From JAMCRM01 sp041685075 (lineage in GTDB: Bacteria; Acidobacteriota; Terriglobia; Bryobacterales; Bryobacteraceae), in contig JAWLGN010000023.1 of NCBI GenBank assembly GCA_041685075.1, forward strand, positions 1 through 31,794: a stretch of 31,794 nucleotides of DNA, read 5' to 3'. Shown here one piece after another: positions 21,690-31,220 of the stretch. The stretch's first letter is position 1. The number at the start of each line of letters is the position of its first letter. The notes beneath the pieces are model-generated. The model had not been told where the DNA came from. It made no database searches and worked only from the letters and a program-made list of their open reading frames with translations. The position numbers and the translations under genes were made by a program.

Positions 21690-24058
21690 CGCGCCAGCAG
21701 CACCGGGCTGGGCGCCTCCTGCCGCGACCTCTGGCCGCGGGCGATGATCGCCAGCGCCGCCAGGTAGAGCGAGGCCCCCACCATCAGGGTTTGGACCAGT
21801 CCCAGGTAGATGGCGCATACCAGCGCCAGCACGGACCCCAGCACGCTGGCCGCCGCGTTCAGCGACCACGCCCAGCGCACCGAGGGCGGGTGCCACTTCT
21901 CCAGCCGCTTCAGCCCGCTGGGGAAGGGCACTCCCATGACGAAGCCGGCGGGGAAGATCATCGCCGCCGTCATCGCCGCCTTCAACCACAGCGGCAACCC
22001 CACCAGCCGCCCCAGCAGCGCGAAGGCCACCAGCGAGACCACCGCCACCAGAATGGCCACCAGCCCCAGGGTCTTCATGAGCCGGCCATCATCGGTGTTC
22101 TCCCCCACGAAGCGGCGGCTGTAGTAGCTGCCCAGCCCGCTTGAAATCAGCATGGAAAAGATCACCACCGTGAGGGCATAGGTGGGGTGCCCCAAAAACA
22201 GCACGAACTTCTGGATGAGCGCCACCTCCACCATGATGTAGCCGGCGCCGATGAAAACGAAATAGAGCAGGAAGGACGGCACGCCGCGCTCGCGCGGCAG
22301 CCGCGCCCCCAGCAGCACCGGCGGCAGCGCCAGGATCACCGCCGTAGCCACCAGGCTGATGAGCATCAGGCCGAACAGCAGCGGCACCGCGCGGTTGATC
22401 TTGTAATCCGCGCTCTCCCGCGACTGCCGGGTGAGAAAGTCCCAGATATCGCGCGGCTGCACCGTGTAGAAGAAGAACGGCCGGTTGTCGGTTACCGGCG
22501 TGATGTCGAAGGCATAGTTCGCCTGGTACTCCGCGGGGCGCTCATGAGCCAGCAGGTCGCGGAAAGGGTTGGCGGGAGTATCCGGGGCAGGGAGGTAGAC
22601 GATCTCGACGTTGGCTTCGGCGAAGGCGCGCCGCGCGCGCTCGATATCGGCCGCGGAAAACGGCTCCCGCGAAATCATGACCGTATCGCGCGCGCCCCAT
22701 CCCGCCACCGATCCCTCGCGGCCCACAATGACGTGCCGCGCCGGCTCGGTCTCGCCCAACTGCCGCAGCGCCTCGATCGCCAGGGAGATCAGCCGCAGGG
22801 ACTCGCGCGGCGGCTGGAAGCCCCAACGGGTGAATGCCGCCAGTCCATCCGGTGTCAGCCGCTGCAGGTAGTCGCGGAAGGCGTCGGTGGTGTAGAGGTT
22901 GCTCTCCGAGAGCGCGAACGCGCCTGCCGCCGTGGAAGCCCAGGTGTCCACCAGGGTGGCCTGGATAACCTGGTACCGCTCCTTGCTCCGGCGCACGAAG
23001 CTGCGCCCGTCCTCCACCACGATGCGCACGTCCGGCCGCAGGTAGATGCCCTGGCTGAGCTGCGGGAAGCGCTTCCGCATGATGGTTTCGGCGATGATGG
23101 GGTTGATTTCGACGCCGGTAACGTCGCGGCTGCCGGATGCCAGGGCGCGCGCCACGTCCCAACCGCCGCCCGCGCCGATGATCAGGGTCTTGGCCCCCGG
23201 CCGCATGACGTAGGGCAGCCCCGGGCCCTGGTGCAGCAGGTCGCGGCGGTCGCGCTCGGAGAGGTTGTCGAAGTCGAAGTTGGCCACCCCTGTGGATGCG
23301 TCCGCGTCGATAAAGATCATGGGGATGCCCGACCCGCGCTCCTGCCCCAGGGCAATCCGCGAGAAGCTGTTCCACTTGACGAAGATCTCTTTTTCGAGTT
23401 TCTGGCCCTTGGCGTAGCGCACGTCCAGCGCATTGGTGGCGCCGTTATAAATCAGGAACGCCACCAGCGCCAGCGCCACCCCCACGCTGCCGGCGCGCCC
23501 GGCCACCGAATTCCCCATGCTGTGCCACAGCGCCGCCGCCGCGGCAAACACCACCGCCACGCAGATCACGGTGTTGGGCCCGCCCAGGAAGTTCAGGAAC
23601 GGAATCAGCAGCAGGCAGCCCGCCGCGGCGCCCAGCAGGTCCACGAAGTAGACCCTGTCCACGCGTTCGATGGTCTCGGAGATCGCCAGGGAAACAATCG
23701 CGCCCGAGACAAAGAAGGGCAGCGCCGTGGTGAAGTAGATCAGGGCCAGTTCCCAGTTGCCGGGCTCGCCCTTCTGCCCCAGCACGGCAGCCAGCGCGGC
23801 CATCACCAGCAACGCGTTCGCCAGGCTCAGGCGGCCGAGCTTGCGGAACAGGTTCGTCTTCCAGCCCGCCACCACGTACGAAAAGACACCGCCCGCGCCG
23901 AGTCCGAACAGGGCGATCGAAATGGCGAGGAAAGCGAAGTGATAGTAAAAGACGACGGAGAAGATCCGCGTGAGCGCGAGTTCCAGGATCAGGGTGGCCA
24001 GCGTCGTCAGCGCCACGGCCAGGTAAACCTGGGGCCAGGGAATCGAGTACGGTTTCAC
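21686..24058 (-). CDS. Polytopic membrane protein with central spermidine-synthase-like (SAM-binding) domain
   Basis: 790 residues from the GTG at 24058; an in-frame TTG at 24115 would add 19 residues that do not look like part of the protein. Several membrane helices (about 10-205) precede a soluble domain with a Rossmann SAM-type motif, AKTLIIGAGGGWDVARALASG (289-309) and VTGVEINPIIAETI (313-326), and VEDGRSFVRR. A second membrane bundle follows in the C-terminal third (PLLFGLMLISLVATAVILALPP onward). The architecture matches fused spermidine-synthase-like transporters/MFS-type proteins. The expected catalytic acidic segment of true aminopropyltransferases reads YQVIQATLVDTW, with the usual aspartates replaced, so polyamine synthesis is doubtful. 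A small membrane protein overlaps its 3' end. Confidence 0.85.
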   Translation of the reverse strand: MKPYSIPWPQVYLAVALTTLATLILELALTRIFSVVFYYHFAFLAISIALFGLGAGGVFSYVVAGWKTNLFRKLGRLSLANALLVMAALAAVLGQKGEPGNWELALIYFTTALPFFVSGAIVSLAISETIERVDRVYFVDLLGAAAGCLLLIPFLNFLGGPNTVICVAVVFAAAAALWHSMGNSVAGRAGSVGVALALVAFLIYNGATNALDVRYAKGQKLEKEIFVKWNSFSRIALGQERGSGIPMIFIDADASTGVANFDFDNLSERDRRDLLHQGPGLPYVMRPGAKTLIIGAGGGWDVARALASGSRDVTGVEINPIIAETIMRKRFPQLSQGIYLRPDVRIVVEDGRSFVRRSKERYQVIQATLVDTWASTAAGAFALSESNLYTTDAFRDYLQRLTPDGLAAFTRWGFQPPRESLRLISLAIEALRQLGETEPARHVIVGREGSVAGWGARDTVMISREPFSAADIERARRAFAEANVEIVYLPAPDTPANPFRDLLAHERPAEYQANYAFDITPVTDNRPFFFYTVQPRDIWDFLTRQSRESADYKINRAVPLLFGLMLISLVATAVILALPPVLLGARLPRERGVPSFLLYFVFIGAGYIMVEVALIQKFVLFLGHPTYALTVVIFSMLISSGLGSYYSRRFVGENTDDGRLMKTLGLVAILVAVVSLVAFALLGRLVGLPLWLKAAMTAAMIFPAGFVMGVPFPSGLKRLEKWHPPSVRWAWSLNAAASVLGSVLALVCAIYLGLVQTLMVGASLYLAALAIIARGQRSRQEAPSPVLLAR

Positions 24059-24124
24059 AACGTGTCTGCCCGCGAGATAAGCACCATGGTAACCCGCACA
24101 ACCCGCCTGTCCCAAACGACGCCC

Positions 24125-24130
24125 TACAAT
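24125..24130 (+). promoter_or_regulatory. -10-like hexamer before hutH
   Basis: TACAAT, five of six to consensus, predicts a start near 24137 and an 8-nt leader before the ATG at 24145. It lies in the 86-bp divergent region between the membrane-protein gene and hutH. No clear -35 is seen. Confidence 0.4.
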
Positions 24131-24144
24131 GGTTGACGGTTTCG

Positions 24145-25629
24145 ATGCTGTTGGACGGCGAAAGTCTCGGGGTGGGGGATGTTGCGGCCGTGGCGGCCGG
24201 CGAGGCGGTCTCGATCGCCCCCGCCGCGCTCGAGCGCATGCGCCGTTCCCGGACGGTGGTGGAGCGCATGGCCGCCGGCGAGGAGCCGGTCTACGGGGTC
24301 AATACGGGGGTGGGGCTGCTGGCCGACCAGCGGGTTGCGCCGGCCGACCTCGCCCGATTGCAGCGCAACGTGGTGCGCTCCCACGCCGCCGGCGTTGGGG
24401 AGCCGCTGGCCCGTCCGGAGGTGCGCGCCATGATGGCCATCCGAGCCAACGTGCTGGCCCGGGGCCTCTCCGGCATCCGCCCTGTGGTGGCGGAGCGGAT
24501 CTGCGCTCTCTTGAACAGCGGGATCACACCGGTGGTGCCCTCGCTGGGCAGCGTGGGGGCGAGCGGCGATCTCGCTCCCCTGGCCCACATGGCCCTGGCG
24601 CTCACGGGCGAGGGCGAGGCCGAGTACGGGGGCGCGGTGCTGCCCGCCGCCGAGGCGCTGCGCCGCGCCGAAATTCCGCCCCTCGTGCTCGAAGCCAAGG
24701 AAGGCGTCTCCCTCATCAACGGGACCCAGGCGATGCTCGCCATCGGCTGCCTGGAGTTGTGCGCCGCAGGCGTGCTGGCCCGCACCGCAGATGTCGTCGC
24801 GGCCATGACGCTCGATGCCCTGCGCGGCACCCCCCGCGCCTTCGACCCCCGTATCCACGCCGCGCGGCCGCACCGCGGGCAGGGTGCATCCGCCGCGCAC
24901 CTGGCGGCGCTGCTCGAAGGCAGCGGCCTGCGCGCCTCCCACGCCGCCTGCCGCCGCGTGCAGGACGCCTACTCGCTGCGCTGCGCCCCCCAGGTGCACG
25001 GCGCCGTGCGGGACACCCTCGAGGAGGCCCGCCGCGTCTTCTCCATCGAGCTGAACTCCGCCACCGACAACCCGCTGGTCTTCGGCGAGGAGATCCTTTC
25101 CGGCGGCAACTTCCACGGCCAGCCCGTAGCGTTTCAGCTCGACTACATGGCTATCGCGCTGACCAGCCTTTCCGCCCTTTCCGAGCGCCGCATCGACCGC
25201 CTGGTGAACCCCATGCTAAACGAAGACCTGCCGCCCTTCCTCACCACCCACGCGGGTCTCGAATCCGGCCTCATGATGGCGCAGGTGAGCGCCGCATCCC
25301 TGGTGGGCGACAACCGCGTGCTGGCCCACCCCGCCACCCCCGGCAGCATTCCCACCAGCGGCGATAAAGAAGACTTCGTCCCCATGGGGATGAGCGCCGC
25401 GCTGAAACTCAAGCGCGTCACGGCCAACACCCGCGCGGTGCTCGCGATCGAAGCCCTGGCGGCCGCCCGCGCGCTCGACCTGCTACACCCGCTGGCCACC
25501 AGCCCGCTGCTTGAAGCCGCCCGCCGCCGCATCCGCGAGGTCTCGCCGCCTATTACGGAGGACCGGCCCCTCTACCGCGACATCGCCGCCGCCGCCGAAC
25601 TGATCGCCCGCGGCGGTCTGGACCTGTAG
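24145..25629 (+). CDS. hutH: Histidine ammonia-lyase
   Basis: 494 residues, the normal length (about 500). It deaminates L-histidine to trans-urocanate, the first step of histidine use. The catalytic MIO prosthetic group forms from Ala-Ser-Gly at 139-141 in GSVGASGDLAPLAH. Other family marks are YGVNTGVG with Tyr50, RSHAAGVG with His80 (the position that selects histidine over aromatic substrates), LINGTQAM, QDAYSLRCAPQVHG, ELNSATDNPLVF and FHGQPVAFQLDYMA. The ATG at 24145 is chosen; a TTG at 24133 would fall upstream of the predicted transcription start. No hutU, hutI or hutC gene is nearby, so the pathway is either split or the enzyme serves another role. The stop lies 6 bp from the convergent GNAT gene's stop. 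Confidence 0.95.
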   Translation: MLLDGESLGVGDVAAVAAGEAVSIAPAALERMRRSRTVVERMAAGEEPVYGVNTGVGLLADQRVAPADLARLQRNVVRSHAAGVGEPLARPEVRAMMAIRANVLARGLSGIRPVVAERICALLNSGITPVVPSLGSVGASGDLAPLAHMALALTGEGEAEYGGAVLPAAEALRRAEIPPLVLEAKEGVSLINGTQAMLAIGCLELCAAGVLARTADVVAAMTLDALRGTPRAFDPRIHAARPHRGQGASAAHLAALLEGSGLRASHAACRRVQDAYSLRCAPQVHGAVRDTLEEARRVFSIELNSATDNPLVFGEEILSGGNFHGQPVAFQLDYMAIALTSLSALSERRIDRLVNPMLNEDLPPFLTTHAGLESGLMMAQVSAASLVGDNRVLAHPATPGSIPTSGDKEDFVPMGMSAALKLKRVTANTRAVLAIEALAAARALDLLHPLATSPLLEAARRRIREVSPPITEDRPLYRDIAAAAELIARGGLDL

Positions 25630-25635
25630 AGGCCG

Positions 25636-26412
25636 CTAGCTCGCGTACACCGAAACCGTCGTGACCGTCCGGTAGCCCAACCGCTGGTAGAGCCGGAATC
25701 CCTGGGCGGTGGACTGCAGGATGCTGCGCTCGAAGCCGCAGGCGCGGCGTGCCTCCTCGAAGGCGTGGCGCGTCATGGCCTCCCCGTAGCCCCGCCGCTG
25801 GTAGGCCGGCAGCGTGCCGATGTTGTACAGCCCGATGGCGCCGGCGGCGGTTACCGCCGCTGCCGTGGCAACTGGCTTGCCGTCCTCATAGGCCACCCAG
25901 GAGGCGAACTCGTCCCACACGCCCTCGCCGCTGAAGACTTCGCGGAACCAGTTGAGCGGCACGCCGAAGCAGGCCGAACCCACGGCGCAGAAATCCTCGC
26001 GCACCGCGCCGCCGCGCACGCGCCGGATCTCCAGCCGCGGTTCCGGGTCGTGCGGCGGCAGCAGGCCCTCCGATACCATCCCCGGCAGGTCCACGGCATG
26101 CCGTAATTGACGGCTCTGGAACGACGGGCGCAGGCGCCGCCGCAGCGGCTGCGGGATCCAGTCCTGGCACAGCCACAAGGCCCAGCCCAGCCCTCGCGCA
26201 CCGAAGTGCACCGCGCACTGCGCCAGCCGGCGCTCCAGGTCCGCTTGGTTCTCCACCGGCGAGGAGAGGAAGGCCGCGTTGAACATCTGGAAGGCCACTC
26301 CCGCCGAGGCGATCGAGACGCCCCCGTACTCCCGCACCTCGCCCCTGGGGCTGTGGCGCGCCAGGATGCGGAACGATTCCCGTAAATTCTCCACTACGGC
26401 GTTGACCGGCAC
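25636..26412 (-). CDS. GNAT-family N-acetyltransferase
   Basis: 258 residues. The C-terminal half is a GNAT domain: FASWVAYEDGKPVATAAAV, GAIGLYNIGTLPAYQRRGYGEAMTRHA with the acetyl-CoA pyrophosphate loop QRRGYG, and LQSTAQGFRLYQRLGYRTV. The N-terminal half (about 1-140) is a divergent extension, possibly a degenerate second GNAT domain, as in two-domain family members. The substrate is unknown. The GTG start at 26412 is preceded by TATACT 9 nt upstream (26427-26422), a possible leaderless arrangement. The gene is convergent with hutH and divergent from the Gfo/Idh/MocA gene. Confidence 0.85.
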   Translation of the reverse strand: MPVNAVVENLRESFRILARHSPRGEVREYGGVSIASAGVAFQMFNAAFLSSPVENQADLERRLAQCAVHFGARGLGWALWLCQDWIPQPLRRRLRPSFQSRQLRHAVDLPGMVSEGLLPPHDPEPRLEIRRVRGGAVREDFCAVGSACFGVPLNWFREVFSGEGVWDEFASWVAYEDGKPVATAAAVTAAGAIGLYNIGTLPAYQRRGYGEAMTRHAFEEARRACGFERSILQSTAQGFRLYQRLGYRTVTTVSVYAS

Positions 26413-26421
26413 AACGTCCCC

Positions 26422-26427
26422 AGTATA
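26422..26427 (-). promoter_or_regulatory. -10-like hexamer before the GNAT gene
   Basis: TATACT on the minus strand, five of six to consensus, is 9 nt upstream of the GTG at 26412 and would give a start site at about 26415. No -35 is visible; the upstream sequence is a GC-rich hairpin (26428-26450). Confidence 0.4.
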
Positions 26428-26450
26428 CGGCGGCAGCCGCTGCCCCGCCG
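26428..26450. other. GC-rich hairpin in the divergent GNAT/oxidoreductase promoter region
   Basis: GGCAG-CCG-CTGCC (26432-26444) flanked by CGGC and GCCG arms forms a compact inverted repeat between the two divergent genes, abutting the GNAT -10-like hexamer. It could be a protein binding site or RNA hairpin; no T-tract follows it, so it is not a typical terminator. Confidence 0.35.
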
Positions 26451-26487
26451 CTCCGTGCTAAAAGAAGGTGGAAAGGAGACTGCACTA

Positions 26488-27804
<1,317 letters not shown>

Positions 27805-27838
27805 CGCACACCCGGCTCCGCCGTGCTGCCGCGGTTCG

Positions 27839-28879
27839 TTACTCGTCCAGGTAATGCCGCTCCGGCAGCGCGGCCAGCCGTTCGGCGGCTGCCTCAGGCG
27901 TGATGTCGCGCTGCGGCGTGGCCAGCATCTCGTACCCCACCATGAACTTCCGCACCGTTGCGGAGCGCAGCAACGGCGGGTAGTAGTGCGCGTGGAAGTG
28001 CCACTCGCGGTGCGGCTGCCTGTCGGTAGGGCTCTGGTGGAAGCCCATGGTGTAGGGGAAGGGCGTCTCGAACAGGTTGTCGTAGCGCGTGGTTAACCGC
28101 TTCAGCATATCGGCCAGGGCGTTGCGCTCCCGGTCGTTCAACTCCTCCATGGTCCCCACGTGGCGCTTCGCAATCAGGATGGTTTCAAACGGCCACACCG
28201 CCCAGAAGGGCACCAGCGCCGCGAAGGATTCGTTCTCGCAGACCACGCGCTCGGCCGCGCCGGTCTCCAGAGCCAGGTAATCGCATAACAGGCAGGTGCC
28301 GCGGGCGGAAAACCAGCTTGTCTGGGTGCCCAGCTCCTTGGTGATTTCGTTGGGCAGGCTCTCGCTGGCCCATATCTGGCAGTGCGGGTGCGGGTTGCTG
28401 GCCCCCATCATCTCGCCGCGGTTTTCGAAGACCTGCACGTAGTTGATGAAGTCCGGCGCACCCAGTTCGCGGAAACGCTCGCACCAGGTCTCCACCACGG
28501 CCCGGATCTCCGGCACGGTCATGCGCGCTATCGTCAGGTCGTGGCGCGGCAGGAAGCAGACCACTTCGCAGATGCCGCGCTCGCCCCGCGCCACCAGCAG
28601 GCCGCCGGTATTGGCCAGGTGCGGCTCGACGTTGGGCTTGAGCGCCGCGAAGTCGTTCTCGAAGACGAAGGTGCCGGTGTACCGCGGGTTGCGCACCCCG
28701 CCCGCCCGCGCGTTGCCGGGACACAGGTAGCACTGCGGGTCGTAGGGCTGTTCGGCCGGACGCGGCGTTCGCTCCACCTGTCCCTGCCAGGGCCGCTGGG
28801 TGCGGTGCGGCGAGACCAGCACCCACTCGCCGGTCAACACGTTATAGCGGCGGTGCGATGCGTGTTTCCAATCGGGCAT
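27839..28879 (-). CDS. galT: Galactose-1-phosphate uridylyltransferase
   Basis: 346 residues, the usual length. The enzyme exchanges UMP between UDP-glucose and galactose-1-phosphate in the Leloir pathway. The zinc ligands are Cys50 and Cys53 (CYLC), His113 (PRHD) and His164; the catalytic triad-like SNPHPHCQIW (161-170) contains nucleophile His166 and Gln168, at the same numbering as E. coli GalT. The C-terminal half has FAALVPFWAVWPFETILIAKRHVG and the HxHxH segment REWHFHAHYYPPLLRS. The frame is open further upstream (to 29263), but the ATG at 28879 gives the family N-terminus (MPDWKHASHRRYNVLTGEWVLV). GAGG lies just upstream, and a TAGAAT hexamer 8 nt upstream suggests a leaderless start. 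No galE or galK is adjacent. Confidence 0.96.
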   Translation of the reverse strand: MPDWKHASHRRYNVLTGEWVLVSPHRTQRPWQGQVERTPRPAEQPYDPQCYLCPGNARAGGVRNPRYTGTFVFENDFAALKPNVEPHLANTGGLLVARGERGICEVVCFLPRHDLTIARMTVPEIRAVVETWCERFRELGAPDFINYVQVFENRGEMMGASNPHPHCQIWASESLPNEITKELGTQTSWFSARGTCLLCDYLALETGAAERVVCENESFAALVPFWAVWPFETILIAKRHVGTMEELNDRERNALADMLKRLTTRYDNLFETPFPYTMGFHQSPTDRQPHREWHFHAHYYPPLLRSATVRKFMVGYEMLATPQRDITPEAAAERLAALPERHYLDE

Positions 28880-28887
28880 GCCCCTCG

Positions 28888-28893
28888 ATTCTA
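28888..28893 (-). promoter_or_regulatory. -10-like hexamer before galT
   Basis: TAGAAT (five of six to consensus) on the minus strand lies 8 nt before the ATG and predicts a start near 28881. No -35 element is seen. The intergenic region to the divergent methyltransferase (28880-29081, about 200 bp) otherwise shows only GC-rich sequence. Confidence 0.4.
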
Positions 28894-29068
28894 ACCCGCT
28901 CCCCACGGTGGTTATCGCGCCGCCGGTGTTCTGTTCCGTACCGCATGCGGCCGGCGAAACGGGCCGGGGCTGCGGCTCCGCCGTCCCCGCGGGCGGGCCT
29001 TGCGCCGGCGGGTTCTTTCCGCTACAAACCGGCCCTCCGGCGCCGCTTCGGGCAGCCCTGGGCTCACG

Positions 29069-29074
29069 TATAAT
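29069..29074 (+). promoter_or_regulatory. Perfect -10 hexamer before the methyltransferase gene
   Basis: TATAAT, an exact consensus -10, lies 7 nt before the ATG at 29082. Transcription would start at about 29081, so the message would be leaderless. An in-frame ATG at 29073 overlaps the hexamer and is therefore an unlikely start. The -35 region (CTTCGG) is poor. Confidence 0.55.
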
Positions 29075-29081
29075 GCGGCGC

Positions 29082-29738
29082 ATGACGCCACTCAACGCGT
29101 ATGCGAATGTCGGGTGCGGACAGCGGCCCACCGAGGGCTGGCTCAACTTCGATAATTCACTCAGCATCCGGCTGGGCCCCCGCCAGTTGCGGTTTATGCG
29201 TGCTTTGGGCCTGGCCAGCCAGGCGAGCGTAACGCTGTCCTGTTGCGCGCGGGCCGCGAACATACGCTACGCCAATGTGGCCAGGCGGATACCCATGCCC
29301 GATGCCTCCCTGGATGCCTTGTACTCTTCCCATATGCTGGAGCATCTCGCTGCCGCGGAGGTCTCGGCGTTTCTGCGGGAAACCCGGCGCGTGTTGAAGC
29401 CCGGCGGGCGGATCCGGCTGGCGGTGCCGGATCTGAAGCGCCGCATCCAGCGCTACTGCGCGGACGGCGATGCCGACGCTTTCATGGAGTCCCTGTTCAT
29501 GAGCCCGCCCGGGACCGGTACGCTGCGCGACAGGCTGCGCCTGCTGGCCACGGGCTACCGGAAGCACCATTGGATGTACGACGCGTCCTCGCTCATCCGC
29601 CTGCTCCTGGCCAACGGCTTCATCGGCGCCGAGGAAATGCCTCCCGGCCAGACCCGTATCCCGTCGCCCGGCGGCCTCGACCTTCGGGAGCGCGAAGACG
29701 ACAGCATCTACGTGGAAGCCGTCTCGCCGGGCCCCTGA
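29082..29738 (+). CDS. SAM-dependent methyltransferase (Methyltransf_11-like)
   Basis: 218 residues. The SAM-binding signature begins at once: LNAYANVGCGQRPTEGWLNFD (4-24), followed by IPMPDASLDALYSSHMLEHL and VSAFLRETRRVLKPGGRIRLAVPDL. The late segment YRKHHWMYDASSLIRLLLANGFIGAEEM is typical of predicted methyltransferases in polysaccharide gene neighbourhoods. The acceptor is unknown. The frame is open further upstream to 28878, but that part would overlap the galT start and lies before the TATAAT promoter. The ATG at 29082 places the fold at the start of the protein. It is divergent from galT and followed by an 86-bp gap before the SQR-like gene. Confidence 0.85.
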   Translation: MTPLNAYANVGCGQRPTEGWLNFDNSLSIRLGPRQLRFMRALGLASQASVTLSCCARAANIRYANVARRIPMPDASLDALYSSHMLEHLAAAEVSAFLRETRRVLKPGGRIRLAVPDLKRRIQRYCADGDADAFMESLFMSPPGTGTLRDRLRLLATGYRKHHWMYDASSLIRLLLANGFIGAEEMPPGQTRIPSPGGLDLREREDDSIYVEAVSPGP

Positions 29739-29760
29739 CCCGCGGCTAGCGCCCTGCACC

Positions 29761-29791
29761 CGCCGCCGCGCCGAACGGCGCACCGGCGGCG
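29761..29791. terminator. Strong GC hairpin downstream of the methyltransferase gene
   Basis: An inner stem GCGCCG-AA-CGGCGC (29768-29781) is extended by an outer stem of 7 bp (29761-29767 with 29785-29791) after a 3-nt bulge. It starts about 22 bp after the methyltransferase stop. There is no T-tract, so it may halt transcription only weakly or act with Rho. Confidence 0.4.
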
Positions 29792-29810
29792 TCGCTCGCG
29801 GCATCCCGGT

Positions 29811-29816
29811 TACAAT
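29811..29816 (+). promoter_or_regulatory. -10-like hexamer before the SQR-like gene
   Basis: TACAAT (five of six) is 8 nt before the ATG at 29825, predicting a start site near 29823 and a leader of about two nucleotides. No Shine-Dalgarno sequence fits in this space, and no clear -35 is seen. Confidence 0.45.
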
Positions 29817-29824
29817 TGAAAACT

Positions 29825-31171
29825 ATGGGATCGATGGGCACTTCCCGAATCACCAGGAGGCGATTTCTCCTGGCGGCCGGAGCGGGCGGAATGGGGCTCG
29901 CCGTTTTCGGTGTGAGCCGCACGGTTGCGTCGAAGAGCGATGCGAAGGGCAAGGTCGTCATCGTCGGCGGAGGAGCCGCCGGGCTCGATATCGCCGCGCG
30001 TCTCAACCGGCGCCTCGCGAGTCCCGACATCACCCTCATCGATCCCGCGGAGATCCACTATTATCAGCCGGGCTTTACCATGCTGGCCGCCGGCGAATTC
30101 AGCGCGAATTCGATCCACCGGCCCCAGGCTTCCCTGATTCCGGACGGCGTCCGCTGGATTTGCGAGAGCGTCGCCTCGGTCGAGCCCGAAAGAAACCGCC
30201 TCTCGACGGCCTCCGGCGCGGCAGTGGATTACGATTTCCTGGTGCTGGCGCCGGGCCTGGAGATGCACTTCGACGCCATCGAAGGCATTTCGCGCGACCG
30301 TCTGGGCGAGGGCAACGTACACTGCATCTACGATTTCGAGGGCGCGCGCCGGTGTTGGGAGGCCGTCCAGCGGCTCTCCACGACCGGCGGCCGCGCCATC
30401 TTCACCGATACCTGGACCAAGCTCAAGTGCGGCGGAGCGCCCAAGAAGATCAACATGATCGCCGAGCATTACTGCCGCCGCAGGGGCACCCGGGACCGGG
30501 TCGATTTTCAGTTCTACAGTGCATCCGGAGAACTCTTCGAGGTGCAGCCGTTTCGCAAGCGGCTGGAGGATATCTACGCGGTCCGCTCCATCGGGCTGAC
30601 CGTGAATCATCGGGTCAAGTCGGTGGATACCGAGGCGCGCCGGGTGACGTTCGAAAAGCGTGTGGCGGGGACCGAGGCCGCCGGGGGCGAAACCATCACC
30701 CGCGACTTCGATTTCCTCCACATCGTGCCGCCCATGAGCGCGCCGAAGTTTGTGCTGGAGTCCTCCCTGGCGTTCGACGAAGCCACCGGGAAGAACGCCG
30801 ACTGGGTCCCCGCGGACAAATCGACCCTGGTGCATCAGCGCTTTAAGAACGTGTTCGTCGCGGGCGACGTAGCGGGCCTGCCGACGAGCAAGACTTCGGC
30901 TGCCATTCGCATGCAGGCGCCGGTGCTGGTAGAGAACCTGATCGCCGCCATGGAAGGCCGCCGGATGGCGGCACAATACGACGGCTACACCGCCTGCCCG
31001 TTCGTCACGGAGTACGGCAAGGTGCTGATGGCGGAATTCGATTACTCGAAGAAACCCAAGCCGACTCTGCCGCTACTCGACCCCGGCCGCGAACACCGCG
31101 CCGGCTGGATCCTGAAGCGCCACGTGCTGAAGCCGATGTATTTCGAATTAATGGTGCGGGGACTGGCGTAA
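29825..31171 (+). CDS. Tat-exported type II sulfide:quinone oxidoreductase-like flavoprotein
   Basis: 448 residues. A twin-arginine signal (ITRRRFLLAAGAGGMGLAVF, 9-28) directs it across the membrane. The FAD-binding motif is VVIVGGGAAGLDIAARL (44-60). The redox cysteines fit type II SQRs such as human SQOR: Cys202 in KCGGAPKKINMIAE and Cys391 in YTACPFVTEYGKVLMAEFDY. The second FAD contact is FVAGDVAGLPTSKTSAAIRMQAP (344-366). SQRs oxidise sulfide to sulfane sulfur and reduce membrane quinone. A flavocytochrome-c-type sulfide dehydrogenase subunit is the main alternative, but the CGGAPKK and CPFVTEY segments favour type II SQR. The ATG at 29825 fits the Tat signal and the leaderless promoter. 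The 49-bp gap to the convergent next gene holds nothing recognisable. Confidence 0.88.
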   Translation: MGSMGTSRITRRRFLLAAGAGGMGLAVFGVSRTVASKSDAKGKVVIVGGGAAGLDIAARLNRRLASPDITLIDPAEIHYYQPGFTMLAAGEFSANSIHRPQASLIPDGVRWICESVASVEPERNRLSTASGAAVDYDFLVLAPGLEMHFDAIEGISRDRLGEGNVHCIYDFEGARRCWEAVQRLSTTGGRAIFTDTWTKLKCGGAPKKINMIAEHYCRRRGTRDRVDFQFYSASGELFEVQPFRKRLEDIYAVRSIGLTVNHRVKSVDTEARRVTFEKRVAGTEAAGGETITRDFDFLHIVPPMSAPKFVLESSLAFDEATGKNADWVPADKSTLVHQRFKNVFVAGDVAGLPTSKTSAAIRMQAPVLVENLIAAMEGRRMAAQYDGYTACPFVTEYGKVLMAEFDYSKKPKPTLPLLDPGREHRAGWILKRHVLKPMYFELMVRGLA

Positions 31172-31220
31172 CGGGAGGCGGAAAACACACCGAGCGCCGG
31201 GCCGCGCGTGCCGCAGCGGA

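Noticed and set aside
22187..24136. A 649-codon plus-strand frame rich in His, Arg and Gln
   Set aside because: It is antisense to the spermidine-synthase-like membrane protein, and its composition is that of a shadow frame.
28880..29263. N-terminal extension of galT to 29263
   Set aside because: The ATG at 28879 gives the normal GalT N-terminus and length; the extension overlaps the divergent methyltransferase gene and has no homology-like features.
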